Positions 55,858 through 63,779 of a DNA stretch of 64,000 nt are shown here, piece by piece. The translations under genes and the position numbers were made by a program. The stretch's first letter is position 1; each line of letters starts with the position of its first letter. Source of the DNA: DATKGX01 sp035510555 (GTDB lineage Bacteria; Patescibacteriota; Microgenomatia; Levybacterales; UBA12049); NCBI GenBank assembly GCA_035510555.1, contig DATKGX010000048.1, forward strand, positions 35,988 through 99,987, read 5' to 3'. The notes under the pieces are model-generated. The model searched no databases and was not told the origin of the DNA. It worked only from the letters and a program-made list of their open reading frames with translations.

Positions 55858-56910
55858 GTGAGCGAGGAAAAACAAAAACTTTATAATCCGGTTGTTGACA
55901 TCTTAAGAATTATTTCCATCTTGGCGGTAATTATTATTCATACTACTACCAGAACCTTAGAGACATCGGCATTTGCCTTAACTAAAATTCCTTGGACTCT
56001 GTTTTTGAATCAAGCCGCGCGTTTCGCTGTGCCTTTATTTTTTATGATTTCCGGTTTTGTTCTGGAATTAAATTATCACCTGCATGAAAGTTATTTAACC
56101 TACCTTAAGAAAAGATTCAGCCGGATTATGGTTCCTTATATTTTTTGGAGCGTAATTTATTATTTTTTTATCTATCCTAAAGGTCACGATCCTAATTTCT
56201 TGAACGCTCTCTTGCAAGGCGATGCCTCTTATCAACTGTATTTTATTCCGGCATTATTAATTTTTTATTTGCTTTTTCCGCTCATCCATAATTTTTGCGA
56301 ATTTTTCATAAACAAATGGCTGCTGATTCTTTTCGGGGCAATTGAACTACTGCTGCTTTATTACAACTACAACGTTCACCCTTTGCCGATTTACTACCCT
56401 GTAGGAATTGCGCTTTTGAACTTCTATGTTTTTCTCTTGGGAATTGTTTTGGCCCGCAATCAAGAAAGATTCAGAAATTTTATTCAGAAATGGAAATTAC
56501 TTTTATTTTTCGCAACAATTATTTTTGCCATTTATATTTTTTTTGAAGGATTAAACGGCTACCTAAAAACTCATGATTATCTTACCTTTTATTCTTCATG
56601 GCGGCCAAGCATTTTACTTTATACAATTTGCTTAAGCGGCTTTTTATACTGGGTTTTTAATCGGAGATTAAAAGCTATCGAAACGATAAAAAAGATTTCC
56701 CATCTTTCCTTCTTTGTCTTTTTTATTCACGTCATCATTCTGGAAGTGGTTTGGTATATTGTCGGGTTGAGACTTGTACAGATAACCAACGGACAAATTA
56801 TTTACCAAGTTTGGTTTGACCCGTTATATTTTACGGCGGTAACAATTGTTTCTTTCGCAATTGCTTTTCTCGCCCATAAAATTCCCTACTTGAATAAGCT
56901 TACGGGTTAG
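55858..56910 (+). CDS. Acyltransferase family 3 membrane protein
   Basis: The start is the GTG at 55858 (SEEKQKLYNPVVDILRIISILAVIIIHTTTRT). The 350-residue product has ten helices. The VDILRIISILAVIIIHT segment with its conserved R and H, the FAVPLFFMISGFVLE segment and RIMVPYIFWSVIYYFF are the markers of acyltransferase 3 (OafA-like) enzymes, which O-acetylate surface sugars from an acyl-CoA. It ends 4 bp inside the convergent gene. It may decorate the glycan made by the first 17 kb. Confidence 0.88.
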   Translation: MSEEKQKLYNPVVDILRIISILAVIIIHTTTRTLETSAFALTKIPWTLFLNQAARFAVPLFFMISGFVLELNYHLHESYLTYLKKRFSRIMVPYIFWSVIYYFFIYPKGHDPNFLNALLQGDASYQLYFIPALLIFYLLFPLIHNFCEFFINKWLLILFGAIELLLLYYNYNVHPLPIYYPVGIALLNFYVFLLGIVLARNQERFRNFIQKWKLLLFFATIIFAIYIFFEGLNGYLKTHDYLTFYSSWRPSILLYTICLSGFLYWVFNRRLKAIETIKKISHLSFFVFFIHVIILEVVWYIVGLRLVQITNGQIIYQVWFDPLYFTAVTIVSFAIAFLAHKIPYLNKLTG

Positions 56911-57668
56911 AAGAGTTGGAGAGTATTTTGCCAACCGACGTTATCGCCTTCACTATCAATTAGATACTGACCGATGCTTAAGAAAATCATTTTATCGGGG
57001 TGGCTTGGATCTTCAATAAAATACGCCATTCCGCCCACCGCCGTATAGCCAGTAGGACATTTTTGGATTTTTGGCTCTAACGTCTCCATATTATCATTCG
57101 GACCAACCGGAACAACTATGGACAAAGCATTAAAACCCTTAGGGAGGTATTGCGTGACCGGCTGTATTATACAATCACTTTCCGAATAACCTTTTAGGAT
57201 TTGCGTTCTGATGGCTTGTTCCAAAGTCTGATTTTTATCTTTATCCATTACCATTAAGTATTGTCCAGTTGTCGCCTGGGTTTTGTCAAAATATACATAG
57301 ACCCGATTGCCTATTTCTTGTGCTGAAATTGTTTGACCGTTTTGGCTTTTGAGGTAAGTAAAAGTTATCCCAAGCTTTTCCGAAATAAATCTTATCAAAT
57401 TCGGGTTTATACTTACCGGAAATTGCGGCACAGTCTTAATGGGTGTTATTGAAGGGATAAGAGTAACGGCCGGCGTTGGAGTTGTCAAGGATGCGGTTTT
57501 GGAAATTGGATTTTGGTTCTTCCCCAACATTATGCCAATTACTAGAATTCCGACGACAAAAATCATCACCAACATTAAAACTGAAGTTACCACTAACCAT
57601 TTAGGTAATCTGATGTTATTTGATTTTTGCGGCACGATTGGTTGATTTTGGGTAACAACTTCTTCCAT
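56907..57668 (-). CDS. Membrane-anchored hypothetical protein
   Basis: The 253-residue product has a short cytoplasmic head, one helix (WLVVTSVLMLVMIFVVGILVIGIML), a Thr/Pro spacer (TPTPAVTLIPSITPIKTVP) and an extracellular domain with two cysteines (SESDCIIQPVTQYLPKGFNALSIVVPVGPNDNMETLEPKIQKCPTGY) that could form a disulphide. The last part (VGGMAYFIEDPSHPDKMIFLSIGQYLI) looks like a beta-rich domain. I do not recognise a family. It has its own promoter, divergent from the Nudix-like gene. Confidence 0.7.
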   Translation of the reverse strand: MEEVVTQNQPIVPQKSNNIRLPKWLVVTSVLMLVMIFVVGILVIGIMLGKNQNPISKTASLTTPTPAVTLIPSITPIKTVPQFPVSINPNLIRFISEKLGITFTYLKSQNGQTISAQEIGNRVYVYFDKTQATTGQYLMVMDKDKNQTLEQAIRTQILKGYSESDCIIQPVTQYLPKGFNALSIVVPVGPNDNMETLEPKIQKCPTGYTAVGGMAYFIEDPSHPDKMIFLSIGQYLIDSEGDNVGWQNTLQLF

Positions 57669-57677
57669 CTTAATAAT

Positions 57678-57707
57678 AGTGTATTCCTATTTTAGGAAGA
57701 ATTTCAA
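57678..57707 (-). promoter_or_regulatory. Promoter of gene 56907-57668
   Basis: TTGAAA (57702-57707), 18 bp, TACACT (57678-57683) on the minus strand; ATG 9 nt later. Confidence 0.6.
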
Positions 57708-57728
57708 GTGGAAATTTAACGTCAAACG

Positions 57729-57737
57729 TGTTATAAT
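57729..57737 (+). promoter_or_regulatory. Extended -10 promoter of the Nudix-like gene
   Basis: TGTTATAAT; ATG 7 nt later at 57745. Confidence 0.7.
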
Positions 57738-57744
57738 AGGCTTA

Positions 57745-58182
57745 ATGCATAAGGATTTTTATGCAAGCGGATTTCTTTATCACCCCAAGACTCAGCAAAT
57801 TCTCTTGCAACAACCAAACACTGCCAGTACGGAAACTGAATGGTCCTTGTTTGAAGGCGAATGCCTAGTCAAGGAAACCGCGGGAGAGGCTTTTAAGCGG
57901 ATTATTTATTCGCATCTACATTTAGAGCTTAAACCGAAAAGTATTTTCCCGATTTATAGCTATTTTCATGAAGGAAAGGGTAAAAATAATTTCCTACATT
58001 ACGCAATTGTGCGGAAATTGGAAAAATTTCCGGACAGCAAAAAAGCCTTATTTTCGTGGTTTACTTTTAAACAAATACAAAAAATGCATATTCCGGACCA
58101 AATAAAACAGGATATTATTGTGGGTCAAAGAGTGATTGATTCAGCAATGCGAAAAAGTTTAGGCCAACAAACAATTGGATAA
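57745..58182 (+). CDS. Nudix-fold protein with degenerate Nudix box
   Basis: The start MHKDFYASGFLYHPKTQQILL (57745) follows TGTTATAAT by 7 nt. The 145-residue product has a Nudix-like beginning (strand, QPNTASTETEWSLFEGEC) but where the REUXEEXGU helix should be it reads AGEAFKRIIYSHLHLELKP, without the metal-binding glutamates. It is therefore probably not a standard pyrophosphohydrolase; a ligand-binding or regulatory role is possible. Confidence 0.65.
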   Translation: MHKDFYASGFLYHPKTQQILLQQPNTASTETEWSLFEGECLVKETAGEAFKRIIYSHLHLELKPKSIFPIYSYFHEGKGKNNFLHYAIVRKLEKFPDSKKALFSWFTFKQIQKMHIPDQIKQDIIVGQRVIDSAMRKSLGQQTIG

Positions 58183-58197
58183 ATCTCCAAAGAAGCT

Positions 58198-59415
58198 TCA
58201 ACGATTTTCAATTACAACATCTTCAAGCATTTTATGAAAATTTGCAAATTGCTTTTCTGAGGTAAAATTATCTTTTACAGTTTTTATACCAGCTTTAATA
58301 AATTTATTCCTCATCGAATCATCGCTTAAAAGACCTTCAATTCGTTGAGCCAAAATGCTAGCGTCATCAGGTTGCACTAAGTATCCATTATAAGAATCGC
58401 TAATTATCTCAGGTATTCCACCAACCTTCGTTCCGATAACAGGCAGACCACAACTCATTGCTTCAATAAACACTTGCCCAAATGTTTCGTTTTCTGAAGG
58501 CAAAACAAAAATATCAGATCCTTTGTAAACATTAGGCATTTCGTCCAACTTAAACATTTTTAATATTGTTTGTTTTTCGACATTATGTAATTTTATGTAT
58601 CCTTGAAGCATCTCAAAAGCAATATTAAATTCATCATTTAAGCTTTCCGGTGGCTTACCAATAGCAATCAATAATTTTAGCTTGGGAAACCTTGGGGAAA
58701 GTTTTGAAAACGCTTGGATTAAATTTATAATACCTTTTTCTTGAATAATATTCTTCTTACCACGAATAATTCGAGTTGCTGTCAAAATAATTTTATCTGT
58801 ATCTTGTAAAATAAGTTGTTTTCTTAGATCAAAAGATTTTGGTATATCATTATTAAATTCGTTTTTATTAACTCCCAGATAATGCGTCGAAAGAAGCTCA
58901 ATATCTGTTCCCTTTTGGAAACAATCACCGGCAACGCTCTTACTAACGCAACTGATTTTATCCCATTTAAGTTGGTTTATGAGCTCCGTTTGAATATCAG
59001 TAGAAGCAAATGAATGAAGCTGCAAAACTAAAGGAATTTTTCGAGAAATCGTTAACATGTTAAGCAACAAACTATATGCCGGAGGAAAATCTGTGTGGAA
59101 ATTTTCAGCACAAATAATATCAATATCTTCTTCTATGATAATTCTTGTTACGCTTTCAGAAAATTCCTGAACTTTTTTTGAAACTATTTTTCTAACAGCA
59201 AGACTACTTCTGGGTAGAAAAAGACTATTATCAAAATAAATAGTGACATTTTTTTCTTCTTTAACATGATTCTCTTTGTTTGCAGGAAGCATTAAATATA
59301 AATGCGAATCTGAACCGACAAGGCATTTGTAATAAGCAATTAAATTAGTGATGTAACGTTCTATTCCACCTATACTTTCAAAAGGAGAATTACGACTTAT
59401 AAATAAAATATTCAT
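58198..59415 (-). CDS. GT4 family glycosyltransferase
   Basis: The 405-residue GT-B enzyme has NILFISRNSPFESIGGIERYITNLI at the N-terminus (glycine loop) and, in the second domain, KIILTATRIIRGKKNI, then GSDIFVLPSENETFGQVFIEAMSCGLPVIGTKVGGIPEII with the conserved EX7E motif. It would add a sugar from a nucleotide donor to a lipid-linked or surface acceptor. It begins 3 nt after the helicase stop with GGAG before the ATG, so the two are co-transcribed despite unrelated roles. Confidence 0.9.
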   Translation of the reverse strand: MNILFISRNSPFESIGGIERYITNLIAYYKCLVGSDSHLYLMLPANKENHVKEEKNVTIYFDNSLFLPRSSLAVRKIVSKKVQEFSESVTRIIIEEDIDIICAENFHTDFPPAYSLLLNMLTISRKIPLVLQLHSFASTDIQTELINQLKWDKISCVSKSVAGDCFQKGTDIELLSTHYLGVNKNEFNNDIPKSFDLRKQLILQDTDKIILTATRIIRGKKNIIQEKGIINLIQAFSKLSPRFPKLKLLIAIGKPPESLNDEFNIAFEMLQGYIKLHNVEKQTILKMFKLDEMPNVYKGSDIFVLPSENETFGQVFIEAMSCGLPVIGTKVGGIPEIISDSYNGYLVQPDDASILAQRIEGLLSDDSMRNKFIKAGIKTVKDNFTSEKQFANFHKMLEDVVIENR

Positions 59416-59418
59416 ATT

Positions 59419-60606
59419 TTACTCCACAAAAGTTAGAGCGATACCTTTTTTACCAGCCCTACCGGTTCTTCCGATTCTGTGAACGTAATCATCATAGGTT
59501 GCCGGCATATCGTAATTAATAACATGCGTAACATCCGGGATATCTAAGCCTCTTGAGGCAACATCGGTAGCCAAAAGCACCGAAATTTGGTTAGTTTTAA
59601 ACTGCTCCAAAGCTTTTTGTCTTTGTCCCTGGCTTTTATTACCGTGAATAACAGCCGCTCTGATACCTCTTCTGATAAGTTCATTCGTTAGCTTTTGCAT
59701 GCCCCATTTCGTCCGCCCGAATACCAACACCTTTTCAAATTCTTGCTGGGAAAGCAAATCATGTAGTTTGTCTATTTTTTCGTTTTTGTTGGTAATTTTG
59801 ATAATGTCTTGTTCGACATTTTCCGCTGTCGCCTGCTTTTCAACCGAAATTGTGACGGGATTTTGGACAAAGGCATTTAAGATTTCTCTCACTTTCCCCG
59901 AAATTGTGGCGGAGAAAAAGAGCGATTGCCTATTTTGCGGTAAAAGCGAAATAAAATATTTAATGTCGTTAATAAAACCGATGTCCACCATTCGGTCGGC
60001 TTCATCCAGAACCACGCTATGAAAAGTGGAGAGCAATAAACTTCTTTCACCAATTAACTCTTTAATTCTCCCCGGCGTGCCGATGACGAAATTGTTGCTT
60101 TGTCTTAACTCATTTTTCTGTCGCCATAAACTCATACCTCCAATACATAAAACGCTTCTAATTCCTAAACCTTTTGAGAAATCACGTAATTCCTCCTGAA
60201 TTTGCAAAGCCAGTTCGCGGGTTGGCGCGATGATAAGAACCTTTTCGGATTTGTTTAAAAAAACTTTATTAATTAAGGGGATTAAAAAAGCCGCCGTTTT
60301 ACCCGTTCCCGTATTGGCAATGCCAATCACGTCACGGCCTGCAAGCATATGATCAATCGCCTGATCCTGGATTGGAGTAGGAACAACATATTGTTTAGCC
60401 GCGATATTATCTTTAAGTTGTTGAACGATATTGAAGTCAACGAAGCCGTTCTTTGGCACAAAAACTTCTTCTGGAATATTCAGTTTTTCGTTATTAACGA
60501 TTTTAACCGCGTTAATGGCTGCCATTAGCTCGTGGTTTGGAAGTTGTTTTGGCGCAAAACGCCGGTTGTTTTGTCTTTGTTTTGGATGGAATCTTTGGTT
60601 ATACAT
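59419..60606 (-). CDS. DEAD-box RNA helicase
   Basis: The 395-residue protein has a basic, Arg/Asn-rich head (YNQRFHPKQRQNNRRFAPKQ), the Q motif (PTPIQDQAI), motif I ANTGTGKTA, PTRELALQ, TPGR, motif II DEAD, SAT (FFSATISG), and in domain 2 VFGRTKWG, LLATDVASRGLDIPDV and HRIGRTGRAG. It unwinds short RNA duplexes, in ribosome assembly or mRNA turnover, often in the cold. It lacks the long C-terminal extension of DeaD. The start has no clear Shine-Dalgarno site and no obvious nearby -10. Confidence 0.93.
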   Translation of the reverse strand: MYNQRFHPKQRQNNRRFAPKQLPNHELMAAINAVKIVNNEKLNIPEEVFVPKNGFVDFNIVQQLKDNIAAKQYVVPTPIQDQAIDHMLAGRDVIGIANTGTGKTAAFLIPLINKVFLNKSEKVLIIAPTRELALQIQEELRDFSKGLGIRSVLCIGGMSLWRQKNELRQSNNFVIGTPGRIKELIGERSLLLSTFHSVVLDEADRMVDIGFINDIKYFISLLPQNRQSLFFSATISGKVREILNAFVQNPVTISVEKQATAENVEQDIIKITNKNEKIDKLHDLLSQQEFEKVLVFGRTKWGMQKLTNELIRRGIRAAVIHGNKSQGQRQKALEQFKTNQISVLLATDVASRGLDIPDVTHVINYDMPATYDDYVHRIGRTGRAGKKGIALTFVE

Positions 60607-60719
60607 AAATTGTGATTGAAAGAATAAAGCTGCTTAATAAAATGCGGATTAGAGGAAAGATACTGATTTATAAAAAACTTTCTGTGGTTATTATCTTATA
60701 CTAATCGAAAATATTGAAA

Positions 60720-60742
60720 GCAGATTTATTATTTCAATCTGC
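60720..60742 (-). terminator. Terminator hairpin after the Nudix gene
   Basis: GCAGATT / AATCTGC with a 9-nt loop; read on the minus strand it is followed by TTTCAATATTTT. It separates the Nudix gene from the helicase gene. The remaining bases of the 160-bp spacer are AT-rich without other features. Confidence 0.6.
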
Positions 60743-60766
60743 CTTTACTTTGTCTATTATAGCAGT

Positions 60767-61165
60767 TTATGATGAATAAGTCAATGACGCTATAGGACTT
60801 ATGAGCGAAGCGTGCTTGGCAATGAACGCCTGCGTAGAGCTGGAAAGGAAAAGTTTGCCTATTTCTCTGGGAGCAAAAAAATCAAGCAATTGGAATTCTT
60901 TGCGCTGGATTTTATTAACGTTATCATCCGTTAGCTCCGCGTGATAGCAAAACTCTGACAAAACTTGGACATTGTCTATTTTTATTCCCGCTTCTTTTTG
61001 CACTCTCCTACTTAGCGCCTTTTCAAAAGATTCCTTTTTCTCTCTGATTCCACCGATTAAACACCACGGGTGATTTTCCTCATCAATTACGCTTTTTTGC
61101 TTATGCATTAAAAGCACTTTACCCTTGTATGTTAAGAGGATTAAGCCTGAGGCGATACTATTCAC
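60767..61165 (-). CDS. Nudix-family protein with altered catalytic box
   Basis: GTG start at 61165, 6 nt after TACAAT. The 132-residue product has the Nudix frame (GLILLTYKGKVLLMHKQKSVIDEENHPWCLIGGIREKKESFEKALSRRVQKEAGI). In the box, the expected R-E-U-x-E-E is R-R-V-Q-K-E, so two of the acidic residues that hold Mg2+ are basic. Activity as a pyrophosphohydrolase is doubtful. The C-terminal part (QLLDFFAPREIGKLFLSSSTQAFI) is short. Confidence 0.75.
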   Translation of the reverse strand: MNSIASGLILLTYKGKVLLMHKQKSVIDEENHPWCLIGGIREKKESFEKALSRRVQKEAGIKIDNVQVLSEFCYHAELTDDNVNKIQRKEFQLLDFFAPREIGKLFLSSSTQAFIAKHASLISPIASLTYSS

Positions 61166-61171
61166 ACTCCC

Positions 61172-61177
61172 ATTGTA
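61172..61177 (-). promoter_or_regulatory. -10 box of the Nudix gene
   Basis: TACAAT on the minus strand, GTG 6 nt later; no good -35. Confidence 0.5.
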
Positions 61178-61211
61178 CTCTTATTCGGGACAAAAGGGGT
61201 GAGGAAGATAT

Positions 61212-61231
61212 TCCTTCGACTTCGCTCAGGA
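61212..61231. repeat. REP-like palindrome, copy 1
   Basis: TCCTTCGACTTCGCTCAGGA forms a short hairpin with arms TCCT/AGGA. It differs from copy 2 by a compensated base pair (T-A instead of C-G). Confidence 0.65.
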
Positions 61232-61266
61232 TCTACGCTTCGCTTCGAGTTGAGTAGAATATACTA

Positions 61267-61575
61267 CTAACCCGTTGCTATCAAATTCTCTTTTTTGACT
61301 TTTGACCAATGCTTCAATTGATACTCTCTCTGCATAGCGGATTTTCGTGAATCGTGTTCTTCGGAATAGACGAGCTTGAAAGACGGGAAACTGCGGACGT
61401 ATTTTGAAGATTTAATAGTTTTGGTTTGGTGTTCTTTGATCCGTTTTTCTAAATTATTGGTCTGTCCGACATATAAAGTATTGGCGGAAGTACGGAGAAT
61501 ATAAACATAAAATCCCTCGACTTCGCTCGGGACTATAGCATTTAGGATTGGTTCTTTTGCAATTCGCTTAGTCAC
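61267..61575 (-). CDS. GIY-YIG endonuclease
   Basis: GTG start at 61575, 6 nt after the extended box TGATACAAT. The 102-residue product carries the single GIY-YIG domain: FYVYILRTSANTLYVGQTNNLEKRIKEHQ (variant GIY = VYI, YIG = YVG, then the catalytic-type Arg) and YSEEHDSRKSAMQREYQLKHWSKVKKENLI with the conserved Glu. This is the UPF0213/YhbQ-like group, whose natural substrate is unknown. Its N-terminal residues VPSEVEG are encoded by a palindromic repeat inserted in the gene. Confidence 0.85.
   Translation of the reverse strand: MTKRIAKEPILNAIVPSEVEGFYVYILRTSANTLYVGQTNNLEKRIKEHQTKTIKSSKYVRSFPSFKLVYSEEHDSRKSAMQREYQLKHWSKVKKENLIATG
61513..61532. repeat. REP-like palindrome, copy 2 (inside the GIY-YIG gene)
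   Basis: TCCCTCGACTTCGCTCGGGA, arms TCCC/GGGA. It is translated in the GIY-YIG protein as VPSEVEG. Confidence 0.65.
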
Positions 61576-61581
61576 CTCATG

Positions 61582-61590
61582 ATTGTATCA
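61582..61590 (-). promoter_or_regulatory. Extended -10 promoter of the GIY-YIG gene
   Basis: TGATACAAT on the minus strand; GTG 6 nt later. Confidence 0.6.
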
Positions 61591-61601
61591 CCGTTGTGGG
61601 G

Positions 61602-62249
61602 TTAGATTGTTTCTTCGGCTTTCACCGTAAGATCTTTACCATCGTAATCAAATACAAATGTAACGGCTTTATCTTTATTATTGGTAATATAAAGATTTTG
61701 CAGTTCGTTAGATGAACCTTTGGCAGAAAGATTGTCATAAATTGACACTCCATATTCTCTTGGAATATCCGGCACAACCGCAAAATCATGCCTGGTTGGT
61801 GCAAGTGCATCAAGGCCGGCATCTTTGGCAACCCAGTAAAGAATGGAGGCTAAATGGCAAACTCCGTCTCCAATCAGGTAGCCATCAGATTTAAAGCCTT
61901 CCTGTGAGTTAAAATGGGCATTGGAAGTTTTGTCTACTTTTCCGGCAAATTGCGGTAACACATCATCATGGAAAGCAAAGGTTTGTCCCGGGCTAAGAGT
62001 AATCGTTCCTTTGTACTGACTGTCAATCTTTTTCCAGTCAATATTATCAGGAGTGATTTTATTATCCGTGGCATAATTTACCGCCAGCAAAATGTTGTCT
62101 TTGAATACATTATTAACATATGAATTGCTATAACGGTCTTCAAGTGAAATTTCGTGGACAGCCAGCGTTTTTACAGCAGGAACTACCGCGGGCATTGAGC
62201 CGCTTGAAATGAATGGTAAAATAATCAATGAAAATAAGGTGGGTATCAT
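61602..62249 (-). CDS. VanW family protein
   Basis: The 215-residue product has a signal peptide (IPTLFSLIILPFISSGSMPAVVPA) and the VanW pattern: NILLAVNYATDNKITPDNIDWKK, GTITLSPGQTFAFHDDVLPQF, then DGYLIGDGVCHLASILYWVAKDAGLDALAPTRHDF with the conserved G-x-C and the later H. VanW proteins are exported and occur with cell-wall genes; activity is unknown. Unlike most genes here it has a real 5' leader of about 35 nt with a hairpin and a GGAT near the start. Confidence 0.82.
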   Translation of the reverse strand: MIPTLFSLIILPFISSGSMPAVVPAVKTLAVHEISLEDRYSNSYVNNVFKDNILLAVNYATDNKITPDNIDWKKIDSQYKGTITLSPGQTFAFHDDVLPQFAGKVDKTSNAHFNSQEGFKSDGYLIGDGVCHLASILYWVAKDAGLDALAPTRHDFAVVPDIPREYGVSIYDNLSAKGSSNELQNLYITNNKDKAVTFVFDYDGKDLTVKAEETI

Positions 62250-62287
62250 ATATCCTATAGGCCACCGAAGTAAGCCTAAGGATGGTA

Positions 62288-62316
62288 ATCATACCATACT
62301 ATAAGCTAAAAGTCAA
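62288..62316 (-). promoter_or_regulatory. Promoter of the VanW gene
   Basis: TTGACT (62311-62316), 17 bp, TATGAT (62288-62293) on the minus strand. The leader contains the hairpin TAGGC/GCCTA. Confidence 0.65.
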
Positions 62317-62339
62317 GTCGCTGAGGTGTCATTTTGAGG

Positions 62340-63002
62340 CTAAAATTGCGTCGAAAGCTGGATAATGGCTTTGCTGGGAATTTCTAGCCAATACGATGAC
62401 CCTTTAGTCCCATCCGGCTGCATGGTATTAATAATCAGCAGTGTCTCCGAAGCCCAGCCGGTTGTCTCTTGATACGTATTGCCGGTATTTTGAGCCTTAA
62501 ATAAAGCCGCGACATCGAAGTACCGTTGGCCTTCCACGATTGGTTCTCCGTTGGCTTTCATGACGATTGCTCCGCTACTACTGGCTGTATTCTGCCCAAG
62601 AAAAACATAGGCGTTATCCGGCGACCAGGTATTGAATGGGATACTCATATTTTCCATGTTAGGAAGCGTCGCCTCGTATATTGATTGTTGATTTGCGTTG
62701 GCTGCGTCTGAGGTGATAAAGGCATAGGTTTTGCCGGCGTCTTTATTGGTAGTTGCAGTCATGGTCAATTTTTTTGTTCCGTCCGGAGACACTTGTGAAA
62801 ATGTCTGTACTTCAGGCGCAAAGACCGGAGCTTCCGAAGGCACTGGACTAAGCGTTGAATCCTGAGCCTGCATAACCGGAAGAGAAAAAGAATAACGGGT
62901 GTTTGGTTTATGGTTAAAATACGCGGCAAAAACAATGCCGACCACTGCACTAATCGCTAAAAGAGTAAGTGTATCCAGTTCTATTGCGTGTCGTATTGTC
63001 AT
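62340..63002 (-). CDS. Exported hypothetical protein
   Basis: The 220-residue product has one N-terminal helix (LTLLAISAVVGIVFAAYF) and an extracellular domain with beta strands (SPDGTKKLTMTATTNKDAGKTYAFITSD, NTWSPDNAYVFLGQ) that resembles two blades of a WD40/TolB-type propeller (S-P-D-G-T-K-K and W-S-P-D-N-A-Y). It is too short for a full propeller. Function is unknown. It lies 5 bp downstream of the L,D-transpeptidase gene with its own -10 (TACAAT, ATG 7 nt later). Confidence 0.65.
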   Translation of the reverse strand: MTIRHAIELDTLTLLAISAVVGIVFAAYFNHKPNTRYSFSLPVMQAQDSTLSPVPSEAPVFAPEVQTFSQVSPDGTKKLTMTATTNKDAGKTYAFITSDAANANQQSIYEATLPNMENMSIPFNTWSPDNAYVFLGQNTASSSGAIVMKANGEPIVEGQRYFDVAALFKAQNTGNTYQETTGWASETLLIINTMQPDGTKGSSYWLEIPSKAIIQLSTQF

Positions 63003-63007
63003 ATTAT

Positions 63008-63742
63008 TTATTGTACGGGATTATTTTGAATGCACTGCTTTGCGCTTGTAATTTGATCGCAAACAGACACCGCTGTTCCAAGCGTATTGCCGGTTGGTCC
63101 GTCTGCCCAATCAAACAGCACTTTTGCATCAACGCTTCGCATATTCACACAGCCATGGCTCATAACGTGTCCAAAATTGTCATGCCAATAGGCACCATGC
63201 AGCCCAAAATCATGGTAAAAATACATAACGTAAGGAACATTTGGTAAATCATATGCGTCCGCCCCCTCGCCCCCGGACATACGGGTGGCCAGTAATTTTT
63301 CCCAGATGTGGAAATTACCCGTTGGCGTGTCCCGCCATTTACCCGAGGAAATGAGTGTTTTTAGAACTAGGGTCGTTCCCTGGTAAGCATAAAGCGTTTG
63401 CGTTGATAAATCAATGTAAATATGTTTTTCTCCGCTTGTCGTATTAGCTCCTAAAACCGGCGACTGTGGCAAACTAGCCATTGCCGTGGTAATTTTGGGA
63501 GGGATTATTTTTTGTCCCTGAAAGATACCGGTGGCGTCGTTTTCAATTTTGACTGATAAATCGGATGCACAGCTTTTGGAATTGGCGCAGGTTGGCGGAG
63601 TTTGATTTACTCTTAGCACAACTGTCGTGGCTGCAAAAGCAATGACGCCGATAACAAGCAAAGGCAAGTAGCGTTTAAGATGAGCAAACCAACCGCGATT
63701 TCTGCCTGTCGATCTCTTATGTCTTGAAGATTTTTTTGCCAT
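63008..63742 (-). CDS. L,D-transpeptidase (YkuD domain)
   Basis: The 244-residue product has a basic head, a signal anchor (YLPLLVIGVIAFAATTVVLRV), a spacer with SPVLGANTTSGEKHIYIDLSTQTLYAYQG, and the YkuD domain: SSGKWRDTPTGNFHI, then YDLPNVPYVMYFYHDFGLHGAYWHDNFGHVMSHGCVNM. The HGxxWHxxFGxxMSHGCVNM motif contains the catalytic His, Ser-His-Gly-Cys. It cross-links peptidoglycan peptides or links proteins to them, outside the membrane. The VLGA motif before the domain also occurs in the surface proteins at 46-52 kb. Confidence 0.92.
   Translation of the reverse strand: MAKKSSRHKRSTGRNRGWFAHLKRYLPLLVIGVIAFAATTVVLRVNQTPPTCANSKSCASDLSVKIENDATGIFQGQKIIPPKITTAMASLPQSPVLGANTTSGEKHIYIDLSTQTLYAYQGTTLVLKTLISSGKWRDTPTGNFHIWEKLLATRMSGGEGADAYDLPNVPYVMYFYHDFGLHGAYWHDNFGHVMSHGCVNMRSVDAKVLFDWADGPTGNTLGTAVSVCDQITSAKQCIQNNPVQ
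63010..63015 (-). promoter_or_regulatory. -10 box of gene 62340-63002
   Basis: TACAAT on the minus strand inside the last codons of the L,D-transpeptidase; ATG 7 nt later. Confidence 0.45.
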
Positions 63743-63751
63743 CTACTACTA

Positions 63752-63779
63752 GATTAAGCAGATTTTCAGTTTTTTGCAA
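63752..63779 (-). promoter_or_regulatory. Weak promoter candidate of the L,D-transpeptidase
   Basis: TTGCAA (63774-63779), 16 bp, TGC then TTAATC (63752-63757) on the minus strand; ATG 9 nt later. The -10 is poor. Confidence 0.35.
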
